64,000 nucleotides of DNA from NCBI RefSeq assembly GCF_910592395.1, contig NC_088315.1, positions 16,599,808 to 16,663,807 on the forward strand, read 5' to 3'. The stretch is from Lineus longissimus. Lineage: Eukaryota; Nemertea; Pilidiophora; Heteronemertea; Lineidae. Under the pieces are notes generated by a model. The model was not told the DNA's origin, made no database searches, and was given only the letters and a program-made list of their open reading frames with translations. The position numbers and the translations under genes were made by a program. Position 1 is the first letter of the stretch. Every line of letters starts with the position of its first letter. Below, in pieces: positions 1 through 9,684 of the stretch.

Positions 1-1525
1 ACTGCGAGCAGAGGTCAGGCAGGACACGTTGACTGATAATAGGCCTGAGTCGCAGTTTAACAGTGTGAATTCGTGGTTGTTCCAGAGGTACAGTACATTG
101 CTGCACTCCATGATGGATGATCTTAAAAAAGAAGGGAAGAAACGAAGAAATTCGACCGATGTCGAGAGGCAACTTCTGTTGCAGTTGGTTGAAAGCGAGA
201 AGGGAATTATTGAACAGAGGGAAAACAGTTCTAAAGTGTGGAGACAGAAGGAAACTGCATGGGAGACAATTTTGAAACGGTACAACAGCCAGAAAAATGT
301 TTCCAAATTGGACATAAAGGCCATAAAAAAAATGTGGGACAATATGAAGGCTAAGGCCAAAAAAGACGTTTCCAAGGAAAAGAAAGCCAGGCATCGCACA
401 GGTGGTGGAGTGATGGAAGAAGAGGACAAAGCCGATGATTCAGCCCACACAGTAGCATCGATATATAGCGACGTCATAGAGCCTTTAGACAATGATGTTG
501 ACGATGATGCAGGGTATCATGTCCCAGGTTGGTAGTGCTACATGCACCATCAATGCACACCGCATCCTACCCTCGCATATTTTATGAACAGCCTAGCCCT
601 GGGCTTATGTTACATGCACGAGTGAAGGTTCGGCTATCCTCAGAGAATTAAATGAAGCCAAATATATCCTAATTATTTTATTTAATGGAGCTGCTTTCAC
701 ATCAACAAATTACCATACGCCGATGTAAAGAAATAAATGTCCAGGGAATACAAGTCCGGCTTCTTGATGTCCAATTGAATTTCTATTTTAGGATTGTGGC
801 CACGTCACTCAATCCAACCCAAACTTTCCACAATGCCTGGTTATTGTAAAGACGACTTACAATCCAGGGGATTTTCATTCCTTTCAGTCTTGTTGTTAAC
901 TGGTTTACATTGAAACCAGTGCAAATGTATAAAAACAAATTTGGTTGGCCTGAAGTAAATTCAGAAATATGAGGGTTGATATCAATAACATTTCCATACT
1001 TTCAGTATAATATTGGCCTTGACATTTTTTCCAGTGAATCGCCATGGAGTGAAACCAACTGCAGCTGTTGGCTCATCGCAATCCCCCAGCGACGCTTCGT
1101 TTTTCGATGAAGCTCATAGGCCGTCAACCTCCGCGGAACTGCCGAACTCCCAGTAACTTGAAACTTCAAGTGATCCTGCTACTCCTTCGATCCAACCAAT
1201 CCTAATTCGTGAGTCAGATTCTGCAGCCAAAGTAACCAAGCGTAAATCTACCCCTGATGAGCCACCGTGCAGTGCATCTGCCTATCAGTCAGTGATGAAC
1301 ATGCAGCAGATAGAGCATGAGCTACAGGTCAAACGTTACAAGCAGCAAATATTCATGCAAGAAACTGAAGAGGAACGCCGCATTGCCGAACACGAACAGC
1401 GCATGAAGGTTTGGAAACTGCAGGAGACGTTGCTGACAGATCTCATCAAACGGCAAAGAAACTCACGTGATGGAGATGACTCAAGTACGATTTCGATTTC
1501 CCGTGTACTTGCACAGTTGGAGTAA
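1..1525 (+). pseudogene. Harbinger-1 Myb/SANT-like DNA-binding partner, nonsense-interrupted
   Basis: Exon 1 is open from the window edge to a donor CCCAG|GT at 527/528; exon 2 follows the acceptor TTTTTTCCAG at 1034. The phases agree (1+2). Exon 1 (ATG at 110 or further upstream) has a Myb/SANT-like trihelix: a Leu-rich helix, a Trp in 'AWETIL', then 'IKKMWDNMKAKAKK'; it ends in an acidic tail. Exon 2 stays in frame to 1525 and closes with a basic/acidic coiled coil (MNMQQIEHEL onward), usual for the C-terminus of this partner, which helps bring transposase to DNA and the nucleus. A single in-frame TAA at 1154-1156 cuts off the coiled coil, so I call it a pseudogene; a truncated product with only the DNA-binding domain is possible. 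The start is uncertain. Confidence 0.75.
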
Positions 1526-1625
1526 ATTGTCAAGAGATGCACCCAAATCGAAACAGGCATAAAATCAAGTCTTGTGTTCGTTATTTCAATAAAGCTAACC
1601 AGTCCCTTGGTCGATTCCTAGGACA

Positions 1626-1663
1626 ACCCCCCCCCCCCCCCCACCCCCCCACCCCCACCCCCC
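1626..1663. repeat. Poly-C low-complexity tract
   Basis: A C-run followed by A-interrupted C blocks. It differs by four bases between the copies (shift +30700 before, +30696 after), as expected of a slippage-prone homopolymer. It sits between the convergent Myb and transposase genes, just beyond the Myb stop and an AATAAA at 1587. Confidence 0.9.
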
Positions 1664-1992
1664 AGGATAACCCCGAGGTCAATTCCACTATTTATATGTT
1701 CCCAACCTCAAAAATATAAGTCAAGGGTATTATACAGTACGCCTGTGCTGACGCCACCGTCTGATGCCCCTGACCTCTAATTTGGAGGTCGGAAACATAA
1801 GTGGAATTGTCCTCGAGGGGGAATTGTCTGGAGGCAATTGTCTGGGGGATCATCACGAAAGGGATGCTACTATATTGATCCAGGTTACCAGGGTGACAGA
1901 GGAACCTGTGCAAAGCCTATCACCATGTTCGAGAAATACGAACAGGGGACTGATTAGCTTTCACATGTTTCGTAGTATTTGCCACCTTAGTA

Positions 1993-3054
1993 TTATTGAA
2001 AATACTGCTGGACGATTGCTTGCCTCACAGCATTTCCCAGCAAATCATTCCCTTCAATAGCAAGTTCTTCATCAATTGGCTCCGGAGCATCTCTGTCGAA
2101 GTCGGGTTCGGCGAGGTCGACTGCAATGTTGTGCAACACGGCTGTTGCAGTGATGATCAACATAGCTGTGTCCAGTTTAACACGAACGCCTGTTCGTAGG
2201 CATGGAAAGCGGCGTTTCCAAACTCCAAACATGCGTTCCACAACACTACGGGTGCGTTTCTGTGCAGTGTTGTAACTGGTTTCTGCGTGACCATGTGGAT
2301 TTCGGAAAGGAGTCATGAGAAATGACCTGCAAGGGTATCCGGAATCTCCAAGTAACAGACCGTTAAATTCATCATTTTCAAAACGGGCACAAACCATACT
2401 GTTATCCAAAATACGCGAATCGTGCGTGGAGCCAGGCCACCTTGCTACAATGTTAATGAACTTCATGTCTGCATCGGCTATTCCCTGCACGTTCAGAGAC
2501 ATGAAACCTTTACGGCATCTGTAGATTTCTCTGTTCGCCACACTTGGAGCCTGGATGGGTACATGTGTTCCATCAATGCACCCCAAGACACGTGTAAAGC
2601 TGTTTTTTTCGAAGAACTTGTGATGCATCATTATGGCATCATTGTCATTCGGGATTCGGATGTAATTCCTCGCTTTTCTAGCAATGGCTAGGGATACTTT
2701 GGCAACTATCCGACTCGCTGCTGGTTGCGAAACATTGTTAGGGTCACCACAAACGATCTGAAATGTTCCCGTGGCGTAGAAACGTAGGGCCACTTGTAGC
2801 TGAATAACCGGCGGAATCGGGTGTCCTCGATTATTCTGAGCAGGGGGGATTTCATCGGCGATGATGTTCAGCACATAATTGAATCCTGCTTTAGTGAACC
2901 GGTACCGTTTTCGGAAATTTTCGTCATTTAGTTCATGAATATCGTCCCGATACTGTCCACGCGGTTGCCTCACCACCACTCTTTGGTCTATCCTGGGTTG
3001 ATAAACAGCCCGCACACGATTTAACGCAGCAATTCTTTGAAGAAAGTCACCCAT
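1993..3054 (-). CDS. HARBI1-like PIF/Harbinger DDE transposase, apparently intact (353 aa)
   Basis: Predicted nuclease that cuts and joins Harbinger ends in the nucleus. The frame is open from 3120, but those codons start with TTG; the first ATG (3054, 'MGDFLQRI') gives 353 aa, close to animal HARBI1 proteins (~350 aa). An N-terminal helical region holds a helix-turn-helix ('NNVSQPAASRIV', about 106-118). The DDE triad is visible: D in GCIDGTHV (~161), D in GDSGYP (~237) and E in VVERMFGVWKRRF (~273). The C-terminus is acidic. No stop or frameshift is seen, so it could still supply activity. The gene is convergent with the Myb partner. A perfect palindrome lies 50-80 bases upstream and may be in the promoter or subterminal region. 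The superfamily is certain; activity is not known. Confidence 0.92.
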   Translation of the reverse strand: MGDFLQRIAALNRVRAVYQPRIDQRVVVRQPRGQYRDDIHELNDENFRKRYRFTKAGFNYVLNIIADEIPPAQNNRGHPIPPVIQLQVALRFYATGTFQIVCGDPNNVSQPAASRIVAKVSLAIARKARNYIRIPNDNDAIMMHHKFFEKNSFTRVLGCIDGTHVPIQAPSVANREIYRCRKGFMSLNVQGIADADMKFINIVARWPGSTHDSRILDNSMVCARFENDEFNGLLLGDSGYPCRSFLMTPFRNPHGHAETSYNTAQKRTRSVVERMFGVWKRRFPCLRTGVRVKLDTAMLIITATAVLHNIAVDLAEPDFDRDAPEPIDEELAIEGNDLLGNAVRQAIVQQYFQ

Positions 3055-3106
3055 CTTCTCGGCTGTCTGTGCACAAGTGACAGAAATCAGCCTGTAAGGA
3101 ACACTT

Positions 3107-3131
3107 TTAGGATACCCCAAGGGTATCCTAA
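3107..3131. promoter_or_regulatory. Perfect 11-bp-arm palindrome at the Harbinger-1 transposase 5' end
   Basis: TTAGGATACCC, a three-base CAA loop, then its exact reverse complement. It lies upstream of the ATG at 3054. TTAGGA motifs recur towards the element end at 3342 (near 3157, 3211, 3247 and 3318), which suggests a subterminal binding-site array for the Myb partner or transposase. The function is inferred. Confidence 0.5.
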
Positions 3132-3873
3132 CGATTTAAGGTGGAGATGAGCCCAAAGTTAGGAATTCCTTATCCTAAAAAACCTTCTAGAAATGGGTCA
3201 ACCTTTGCATTAGGAGAGGATTTTCAGGTATACCTTTGGCGGTATTTTAGGATGCTTCTAGAATAGAAAATGGTGAAGGTGTCACTAAAAGGGCCGTTTT
3301 AGGGCCACCTTACGCTTTTAGGAGTCTTCTAGAATACGGGCCACTGTCTTCTCCCACTTAACCGAGCGCCAGGAAAATGGCTCGAAAATGACTAAGTCCA
3401 GAAACATGGCAGTCTGTAGTATTTTACGGGTGGGCTGCAAACATTCAATATGACAGCCAATTATAGTGACCAATGGATATAGGAAGACAACCTTGTAAAT
3501 GTTGTCAATTCAATAACGCCTGGTCGTGGCCAGGGCCAGTAATCCGTGTAGTCAGGGTGATGATTATTGAAGTTACGTAAGTCTATTACAAGTCCATGTA
3601 AATGGTTGACCGATCCAGAGTCTTTTAAATGAATTTATTTTATCCAATCGATTATGGAATCGTTTTCTTGAGGGAAAAATCCAATAAAGGGAACTTTCGT
3701 GTCAAATGTCACAATTGTTTCTGCCATCTTGCTTTGACCACGTTCTTCTGGTAATGGCCGCTGTACACGGTCAATCATTTTCATCAAACTTTTTCATCAA
3801 TCTTTTTGGTCAAATTTGTATGTAGAGGGTCCCGCCATACACGGTCAATCATTTTCATCCAATCATTCACAAA

Positions 3874-5909
3874 ATGGCTCCCGTGCAGTCAAGACTGCTT
3901 GTGGCCGTTGTTGCGGCAGCTGCCGTTGCTGCTATGGCAGTAGCCATGGCCGCATTGAAGAAGAAACGACGACGACGACGCCGATATTGGACACGGCCAT
4001 GGATCCTTCGAAGAGCATCCAAAGGGGCATATGCCATGCTAAACGAGGAGCTCAGGCTGGAAGACCCCGCTTCTTACAAAAACTATCTGCGTATGGATGA
4101 AGAGATATTTGCTGATCTCGTTGATAGAGTCACTCCATACGTTTATAGGTCAGACACCAATATGCGCCAGGCAATCACTCCTGCCGAACGTTTAGCGGTG
4201 ACGTTGCGTTTCTTGGCAACTGGAGAAACATTCCAAAGTCTAGAGTTCTCAACAAGGATTAGCGCCTGCACGATAGGTAGAATTGTTCCAGAGATGTGCG
4301 ATGCCCTCTACACGGTTTTGAAAGGCGATTTCATAAAGGTAATACGAACACTATGAAAATGACACTGCAATGTTTTCCTTTTAATCATTTTTTATTTCTT
4401 GCTGTAGCTGACTTTACAATAACAAAATACTTAAATGCACAATCATTCAGTACTGTAAAATGTTTGCATCATGGCATTACCAAGAATATCAGCGGTGTTC
4501 CCCATGCTACATGCATTTGAAGTTGTTACATTTGGAAAATCTTTACGACTAGGCAGACCGTTATACGTCATGATGGAACACTGCTGGTTGTAACCATGTT
4601 TTCCAGGAGGAACTGTTGCATTATTAATGTGCTGCGGAGGGACTCTTCTAGTCAACTGAGTATTTCTGCCCAACTCAGACTCTTGCGCATCAAGAAGCGC
4701 CATGTTTATTTTCCTTTTTGCACTTTGCCTTATGTCAGCATGCTGCAGGCTGCGCATTTCGCAAGCCACAAATTTACCAAAAATATCAAATTGGTCCTCG
4801 TTCTGCGTTGGTGTACTAGTGCTTTCATTCATGTTTGCTGACAACAGCATCTTTCAATTCAGTCAAAGCATCAGCTGCTGTGTGCAACATCGACTCCTCT
4901 ACAGAACGACTCTTTTTCGCCCTTGGTTTAGGTCTACTCGGTTCCTAGGATGTGCACGGTTTTGCTGAGTATCCTACCGATGGCGTTCCAGGACGTGGTG
5001 ATTCATCATGCAACTCTTGGTCGGAGTCGTCATTAGCAGAGGAGTCCTGAAAGTGGAGGTTAACATTGCAACTTTTCCTTTTTTCAGATGCCAGCGAACG
5101 CACAAGAGTGGCTTCAGGTTTCTAGAGATTTTGAGTACAGATGGAATCTATCCCACTGTCTTGGAGCTATCGACGGCAAACATGTGACTTTTCGCCCACC
5201 TCTGAAGTGTGGATCGTACTTTTTCAACTACAAGAATACCCATAGTTTGATTCTATTCGCTTTGGTTGATGCAGACTATAAATTTCTTATGATTGACGCA
5301 GGGACAAATGGCCGTGTGGGAGATGGGGGTGTTTTTGCTAAAAGTGACCTAAACAAGGCTATAGTAGACGGAAGTATAGATTTTCCAGATGCTGAACCCC
5401 TGAAATATTGTACCGCCCCAATTCCTTATTTTTTGGTAGGAGACGATGCATTCCCTCTGCATACTTACATGATGAAACCGTACCCGTTCCGAAACCTTGA
5501 TATTGACCACAGAATTTTTAACTACAGGCTGAGCAGGGCGAGACGCGTTGTTGAGAATGCGTTTGGGATTCTGGCAAATCGCTTCAGAGTCCTTCTTGCA
5601 CCGATGTTATTATCACCCGATAAGGTAGAGAGAGTAATCCTTGCTACATGCGCCCTTCACAACTATCTCCGCACGAGGAGCCCTGCTCGGTACTTCCCTC
5701 CTAGTTCCATGGATAGAGAAGACACGAGCAGAGGCCAGGTAACAGATGGTGATTGGAGAGAGGTGAGAAAGTCGGAAGTAGCATATGAACGCATCTCATC
5801 TCAAGCTGGCAACAGGTCTACAAATGCGGCTCAGGCTCAGAGAGACTACCTTTGCTCCTATGTCAATAATATTGGTCGAGTATCGTGGCAAGGTAAATTT
5901 GCAGCGTAG
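3874..5909 (+). CDS. Harbinger-2 transposase, two exons, apparently intact (428 aa)
   Basis: Exons 3874-4338 (donor AAAG|GTAATA) and 5088-5909 (acceptor TTTTTTCAG) join in phase 0. The N-terminus has a hydrophobic Ala/Val stretch (about 8-28) and an Arg/Lys run (about 29-38), possibly a nuclear localisation signal. A helical region follows with 'YKNYLRMDEEIFADL' and 'AERLAVTLRFLATG', hallmarks of the PIF/Harbinger N-terminal domain. Exon 2 holds the nuclease core: D in GAIDGKHV (~184), D in GDDAFPL (~274) and E in RRVVENAFGILANRF (~311). The length fits the family. Its single intron contains the antisense second exon of the partner gene. The frame is undamaged in both duplicate copies. Activity is unproven. 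Confidence 0.9.
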
Positions 5910-6387
5910 AATGAGGCAGCCATTCTTGTATAACTGTGTGTGTACAGTCAGTGAATAATTCTGTTGTAGTCAGAGAAATAAAATGATGTTAAGAATTAAT
6001 TACCTTGTCAAGTGTATCATTGCAATCTGTGCCTCTCGACATTGAGCAAGAACTGGGCCTCGCCTCTACGTGGTCCTTAAGAAAGAGCAGCTTCTGGAAC
6101 CACCATACGGTTGGCTTGTGCACATCCTTTGCCGCAGCACCACTTCTTTTGGTCTTGTTTATCTTCTCCATTTCCCTAGCAAAGTTGCTGCGTAGCCCGT
6201 TCATTTTTTTCTTCACGTCATCAACCGTGCAGTCACTCTTTTCCTTGCAGACATCCTCAAGTACCTCTTGGTAGGCCAGTTCCTTCTTAACGCGATTGTG
6301 GTACAGGGCATCTTTGGTGTTGTATAGGATTGGGTGGGCCCTATACGACTCTATCATGATTTCCACTGCCCTCTGCGTCCAGCCCAT
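4443..6387 (-). pseudogene. Harbinger-2 MADF-domain DNA-binding partner, damaged
   Basis: Exon 1 (6387-6004; ATG 'MGWTQRAVEIMIESYR', donor GACAAG|GTAATT) is a MADF domain, the partner type of one Harbinger branch, with 'YHNRVKKELAYQEV' and 'DVKKKMNGLRSNFARE' and a conserved WWF. Exon 2 begins at 5046 after CACTTTCAG and encodes an acidic stretch, a basic stretch and then 'DQFDIFGKFVACEMRSL', the usual C-terminal helix, ending at 4443. Exon 2 has an in-frame TAG in the acidic region (near 4945) and needs a one-base frame change near 4830-4850, so the gene looks dead unless extra splicing removes these. The open frame above the ATG starts with TTG and is not used as the start. Confidence 0.7.
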
Positions 6388-6726
6388 GTTGTCGTCTATG
6401 AGAGGCAAACTGTGGAATCTAGGCCTTGCATTACAAACCCGTCAAATTGCATAACCACCGTCATCATGAAGGAGGAATGGACGATCATTGATTTCGGTGA
6501 ACCCACGAACAATTCAATTCAATAGGGTTAATTGTTCAATAAATATCCATGCCCGCTGTACACGGTCAAATTTTATCAATTCGTCATTCAAAAATAGGAC
6601 CGGCTCTATTCCATCAATCTTTGATTGATGGAAAATATTTCATCCAATTTCCCACCATACACGATCAATCTTTTCGGTCAAATTTTTTTCATCCAATTTT
6701 GAGGGATCGTGTACAGCGGGCATAAG

Positions 6727-7893
6727 ATGCACGCAATCCGATGGAGTTTGTGGGTAGGCCTAGCAGGCACCATGATGATCTTAACGTATGGAATGGAGTA
6801 TGGAAATGATGTTGACAGCCCTGACCCTGATACCACTACTGATGATGATGATGTAGATGATGCTAACCAAGCTGTACCGGGTGCACGTAGGCACCAGAAA
6901 AGCTACAGTCTCAATCAGAAGATTGACCTTATCGAGACATACCAATTGGAGCATGCTATAGGATTACGTCATGCTGAAACTGCGACATCCTGTGCTAGAC
7001 ACCACCGCATAGCACCGCAGACATTTAGACGTTCGATAAGCACACAGGATGACTTGTTTGCCCTCAGAGATAAATCAACTCAAGACCATAGAAGACGGAG
7101 GAGACAACGGCAACACGGAACTGATCCACAAGGTAGTTTTTCTTCAAGCATTCTATTCCTCGCTAAATGAATTTCCTTCTTTGTTGGCCTATACTGACTG
7201 GAATAAGTCCGCTTCTGTGTCATGGACGGAAGAATAAGTCGCATGATACATCAAAGCGACTGACCCTGACCATGCCTTTAACAATCAGTATTATTGTTCC
7301 AGGGACCTTTATTCTTAGGACTAACATTTCGTTCATACCAGTGGTCATCACCAATCAATATTTCCAAAGATGTTAAACGTGTTAGCTTTTTTATTTCAGC
7401 ACAGTGGCCCGAAATGGAAAACAATTTGAACACCTGGTTCCTTGAGTGCCGAAGACTTGGTTTCCCTGTTTCCGTTGAGGATATTAAAGGGCAAGCTGGA
7501 AGAGAATTTCGGCAATGGTGGGCAGAGCTTCCGAACGAAACGAAGGCCAAAAGACAAGAACAGAGACCCCTGCTATACCTTTTCCATGCATCTGCACATT
7601 GGCTTAGCAACTTTATGGAAAGGTGAGCTTTATTCCGCTGTTGCATGGATCGGCCTTAACGTATGGATTGTATTCGGTGAATTTTAACAATATGCAAATT
7701 CCATTTCAGGAAACAAATCAGCTATCGAAGGAAGACCAACGATTCAAGGGGGTTACCTGACAACGCCCAGGCTTTAGTTGCCGACTACCGGGGAGATTTT
7801 GCCGACCTCATCAGCGACGCTGATTTTGATGTCATCATGAACATGAATGAGACGTTCGTGTTGTTTGATATGGTGCCAAGATCAACAATGGAA
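6727..7893 (+). pseudogene. Pogo-type transposase remnant (HTH domains plus start of DDE domain)
   Basis: Three exons join in phase: 6727-7132 (donor CAAG|GTAGTT), 7400-7622 (TTTCAG|CACAG to AAAG|GTGAGC) and 7710-7893. Exon 1 has an acidic stretch and 'KSYSLNQKIDLIETYQ', an N-terminal Psq/CENP-B-like helix-turn-helix. Exon 2 is the CENPB-type HTH ('WPEMENNLNTWFLECRR'). Exon 3 enters the nuclease domain at 'NMNETFVLFDMVP', where family members have NxDET; here the first catalytic Asp is Asn. The rest of the nuclease, with the second and third acidic residues, is absent. It is homologous to the transposase at 21392-23024 ('YRRKTND' versus 'CRRKTKD'). It is a remnant without catalytic capacity. 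Confidence 0.75.
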
Positions 7894-8320
7894 GTAAATC
7901 CCGTTTGGATAATAAAATTGATTGGTAAATTAATAAGTAAATCTGTTCTTTAATTCATTCGTTGACAGCAAGACTTCTTTATTGGGACATTCTGCAGACC
8001 CATGAAGCTGGCTTTATCATAGACACTAGATTAGAAATTTCTGGTCAACCAACACTATAGGCATACAACGAGGACGCTAGTTGTATTGTATTCATTCATT
8101 CAGTACAGGACTACCCCATGTCAATGTTCATGTCTTTTATCCACTTACGTGGAAGACATTGGCATTGCCCACGAAAAGGGAGTCAATGATCAGCTGTGGC
8201 TGTTCTTTCTAATGTTCGCCTGCCACCAGTAAAATCGGCCTATTCATTTGGACTCAGTCATTTTACGATTCACCCGCGCTCGGTTAAGTGGGAGAAGACA
8301 GTATACCTTTTGTACAGGTG

Positions 8321-9377
8321 TATGGCAAGCAGAGTGTCCAGTAATTAAAAAAAACTAGATTTATTCAAAGAAACCTGTTTTTTTACCTAATGAACTAAGT
8401 TTATTTGGAAAAAATATAAGTTTTTTTAAAACAACCTTGTTTATTTGCTAATAAAGCGAGTTTCTTTTTTTACTTTCTTTCATAATAAAGTAGGTTTTTT
8501 AACATCAACTAACATTTTATGCTAAAAAACCTGGTTTTTTACCTAAAAAACTTGTTTTTTTACCACATAATCGTATAAAATATAAGTTTATGTACAGAAA
8601 TGTCCATTTATTCAATAAAACAAGGTTTATTACCAAAACAACCTAGTTTATTTAAAAAAACTAAGTTTATTACTAATAAACCTAGTTTTTTTTTTAAAAC
8701 TGGTTTATTAGAAAACTTACATTTTTAAACCTCGATCCTACCTACATTGAGTTATCTGGGATGAGGTTAGGGTCTCACTAACTAGTTTACAGAGTGCAGT
8801 GCAGTGCAGCATTACAAAGCTTTCCCATGTATGAATGCGGTGATCAGGATGACTAGGAACGAGGTTCAATAGTGATACCGGATTGTATGCTACATGTGCT
8901 ACCGCTAGCGCAAGAATCGCACTGGCTACAGGGCAGTAGTACCACGAGGTGCCGAGGTTGCCCATCCTCGTCCCGATAACATCGCGGATTTGTGTACAGG
9001 TTTTATTGCAAAAAACTAAGTTGTTTTGTATAAAACCAAGTTTTTACGTAAAAAGGTAGGTTTATTAGCCATTTGTCCAGGTATTGTTAATAAACCAAGA
9101 TTATTTTCTATAAAACTAAGTTTATTACCACTGGATGAAAAACTTATATTTTAGGGAATAAAACCAAGTTTATTTGTTAAACTTGACATTTGTGGATATA
9201 AACAAGGTTTATTAGGTAAAAACTTGGTTTCATTAAAGAAACTCGGTTTATTAGCTAATAAACAAGGTTGTTTTAAAAAACTATATTTTTTCCAAATAAA
9301 CTTAGTTTATTTGGTAAAAAAACAGGTTTTTTGAATAAAACTATTTTTTTTAATTACTGGACACTCCGCTTGCCATA
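8321..9377. mobile_element. Fold-back/long-TIR MITE built of short AT-rich palindromes
   Basis: The ends are TATGGCAAGCRGAGTGTCC in inverted orientation, flanked by CAGGTG at 8315-8320 and 9378-9383, a six-base target-site duplication. The arms stay similar inward for several hundred bases and consist of many units of the form AAATAAAC-NNN-GTTTATTT or AAAAAACCNGGTTTTTT, each a small palindrome. A ~280-base non-repetitive core (about 8720-9000) separates them. No transposase is present. Copy 1 has lost ~100 bases in the right arm relative to copy 2. The superfamily is not identified. Confidence 0.8.
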
Positions 9378-9684
9378 CAGGTGCCCTTCAACCGGCTAAA
9401 TAGTGTATACACGATAAGTTCGATCGCCGGTAAGTTACTTTTAGATTTATACTGTAAATTGATTGACCATGCGATACAGTACAAAGTCTTAATTAGACAA
9501 GTCGAGACAACATGTAAATAGGCCGTACTACAATCCACTAAACAGTCGGTCGAAACGATGAAAACTGTGGAAAAAAACGACTGTCACTGCTGACTATTTT
9601 CGGTGAATGACTTCTTAATGGGATAACGAAGCCTCACTATTGTCGTTTAGTTGGTTGGAGCGTCTGAGGCTTGTTCCTCTTGTT

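Larger units (their letters stand above)
1..3342. mobile_element. Harbinger-1, PIF/Harbinger DNA transposon (5' part outside window)
   Basis: A Myb-like gene (+) and a HARBI1-like transposase (-) lie convergently, the standard two-gene layout of the PIF/Harbinger superfamily. The right end is about 3342: read inward on the minus strand it starts GGCCCGTATTCTAGAAG and is rich in TTAGGA-type motifs. The left end and one target-site copy lie outside the window, so the duplication of the target cannot be checked. The right end directly abuts the terminal repeat of the next element. The same right half recurs in the second copy, truncated at 31006. Confidence 0.85.
3755..6722 (+). mobile_element. 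Harbinger-2, complete PIF/Harbinger transposon with TAA target-site duplication
   Basis: The ends are TGGCCGCTGTACACGGTC (3755) and the inverse of TGCCCGCTGTACACGATC (to 6722), flanked by TAA at 3752-3754 and 6723-6725, the TWA target expected of PIF/Harbinger. Both subterminal regions repeat 'TACACGRTCAATCWTTT'-like motifs, and a further end-like copy lies at 6549. Length is 2,968 bp. It carries a spliced transposase (+) and a MADF partner (-). It is nested in the pogo-like element. Confidence 0.9.
3344..8301 (+). mobile_element. Pogo-like DNA transposon, interrupted by Harbinger-2
   Basis: Both ends carry the inverted repeat CTGTCTTCTCCCACTTAACC, with recognisable similarity for about 130 bases inward. 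The right end is followed by TA (8302-8303), the usual Tc1/mariner/pogo target; the left flank is CA, possibly altered because Harbinger-1 abuts it. Without nested Harbinger-2 and its TAA duplication the element is about 2.0 kb. It carries a three-exon pogo-type transposase remnant at 6727-7893. It is probably non-autonomous now. Confidence 0.75.

Noticed and set aside
1336-1560. Antisense frame across Myb exon 2
   Set aside because: Shadow of the coding coiled coil on the other strand. The same holds for frames opposite the transposases (for example 2315-2691, 10028-10584, 21450-21878).
7278-7646. Antisense 122-codon frame across pogo-type exon 2
   Set aside because: It is opposite a recognised CENPB-type HTH exon and has no domain of its own.
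8738-8965. 75-codon frame in the core of the fold-back element
   Set aside because: No ATG-supported domain, and it lies in a non-autonomous element core; frame differs in length between copies only because of the neighbouring indel.
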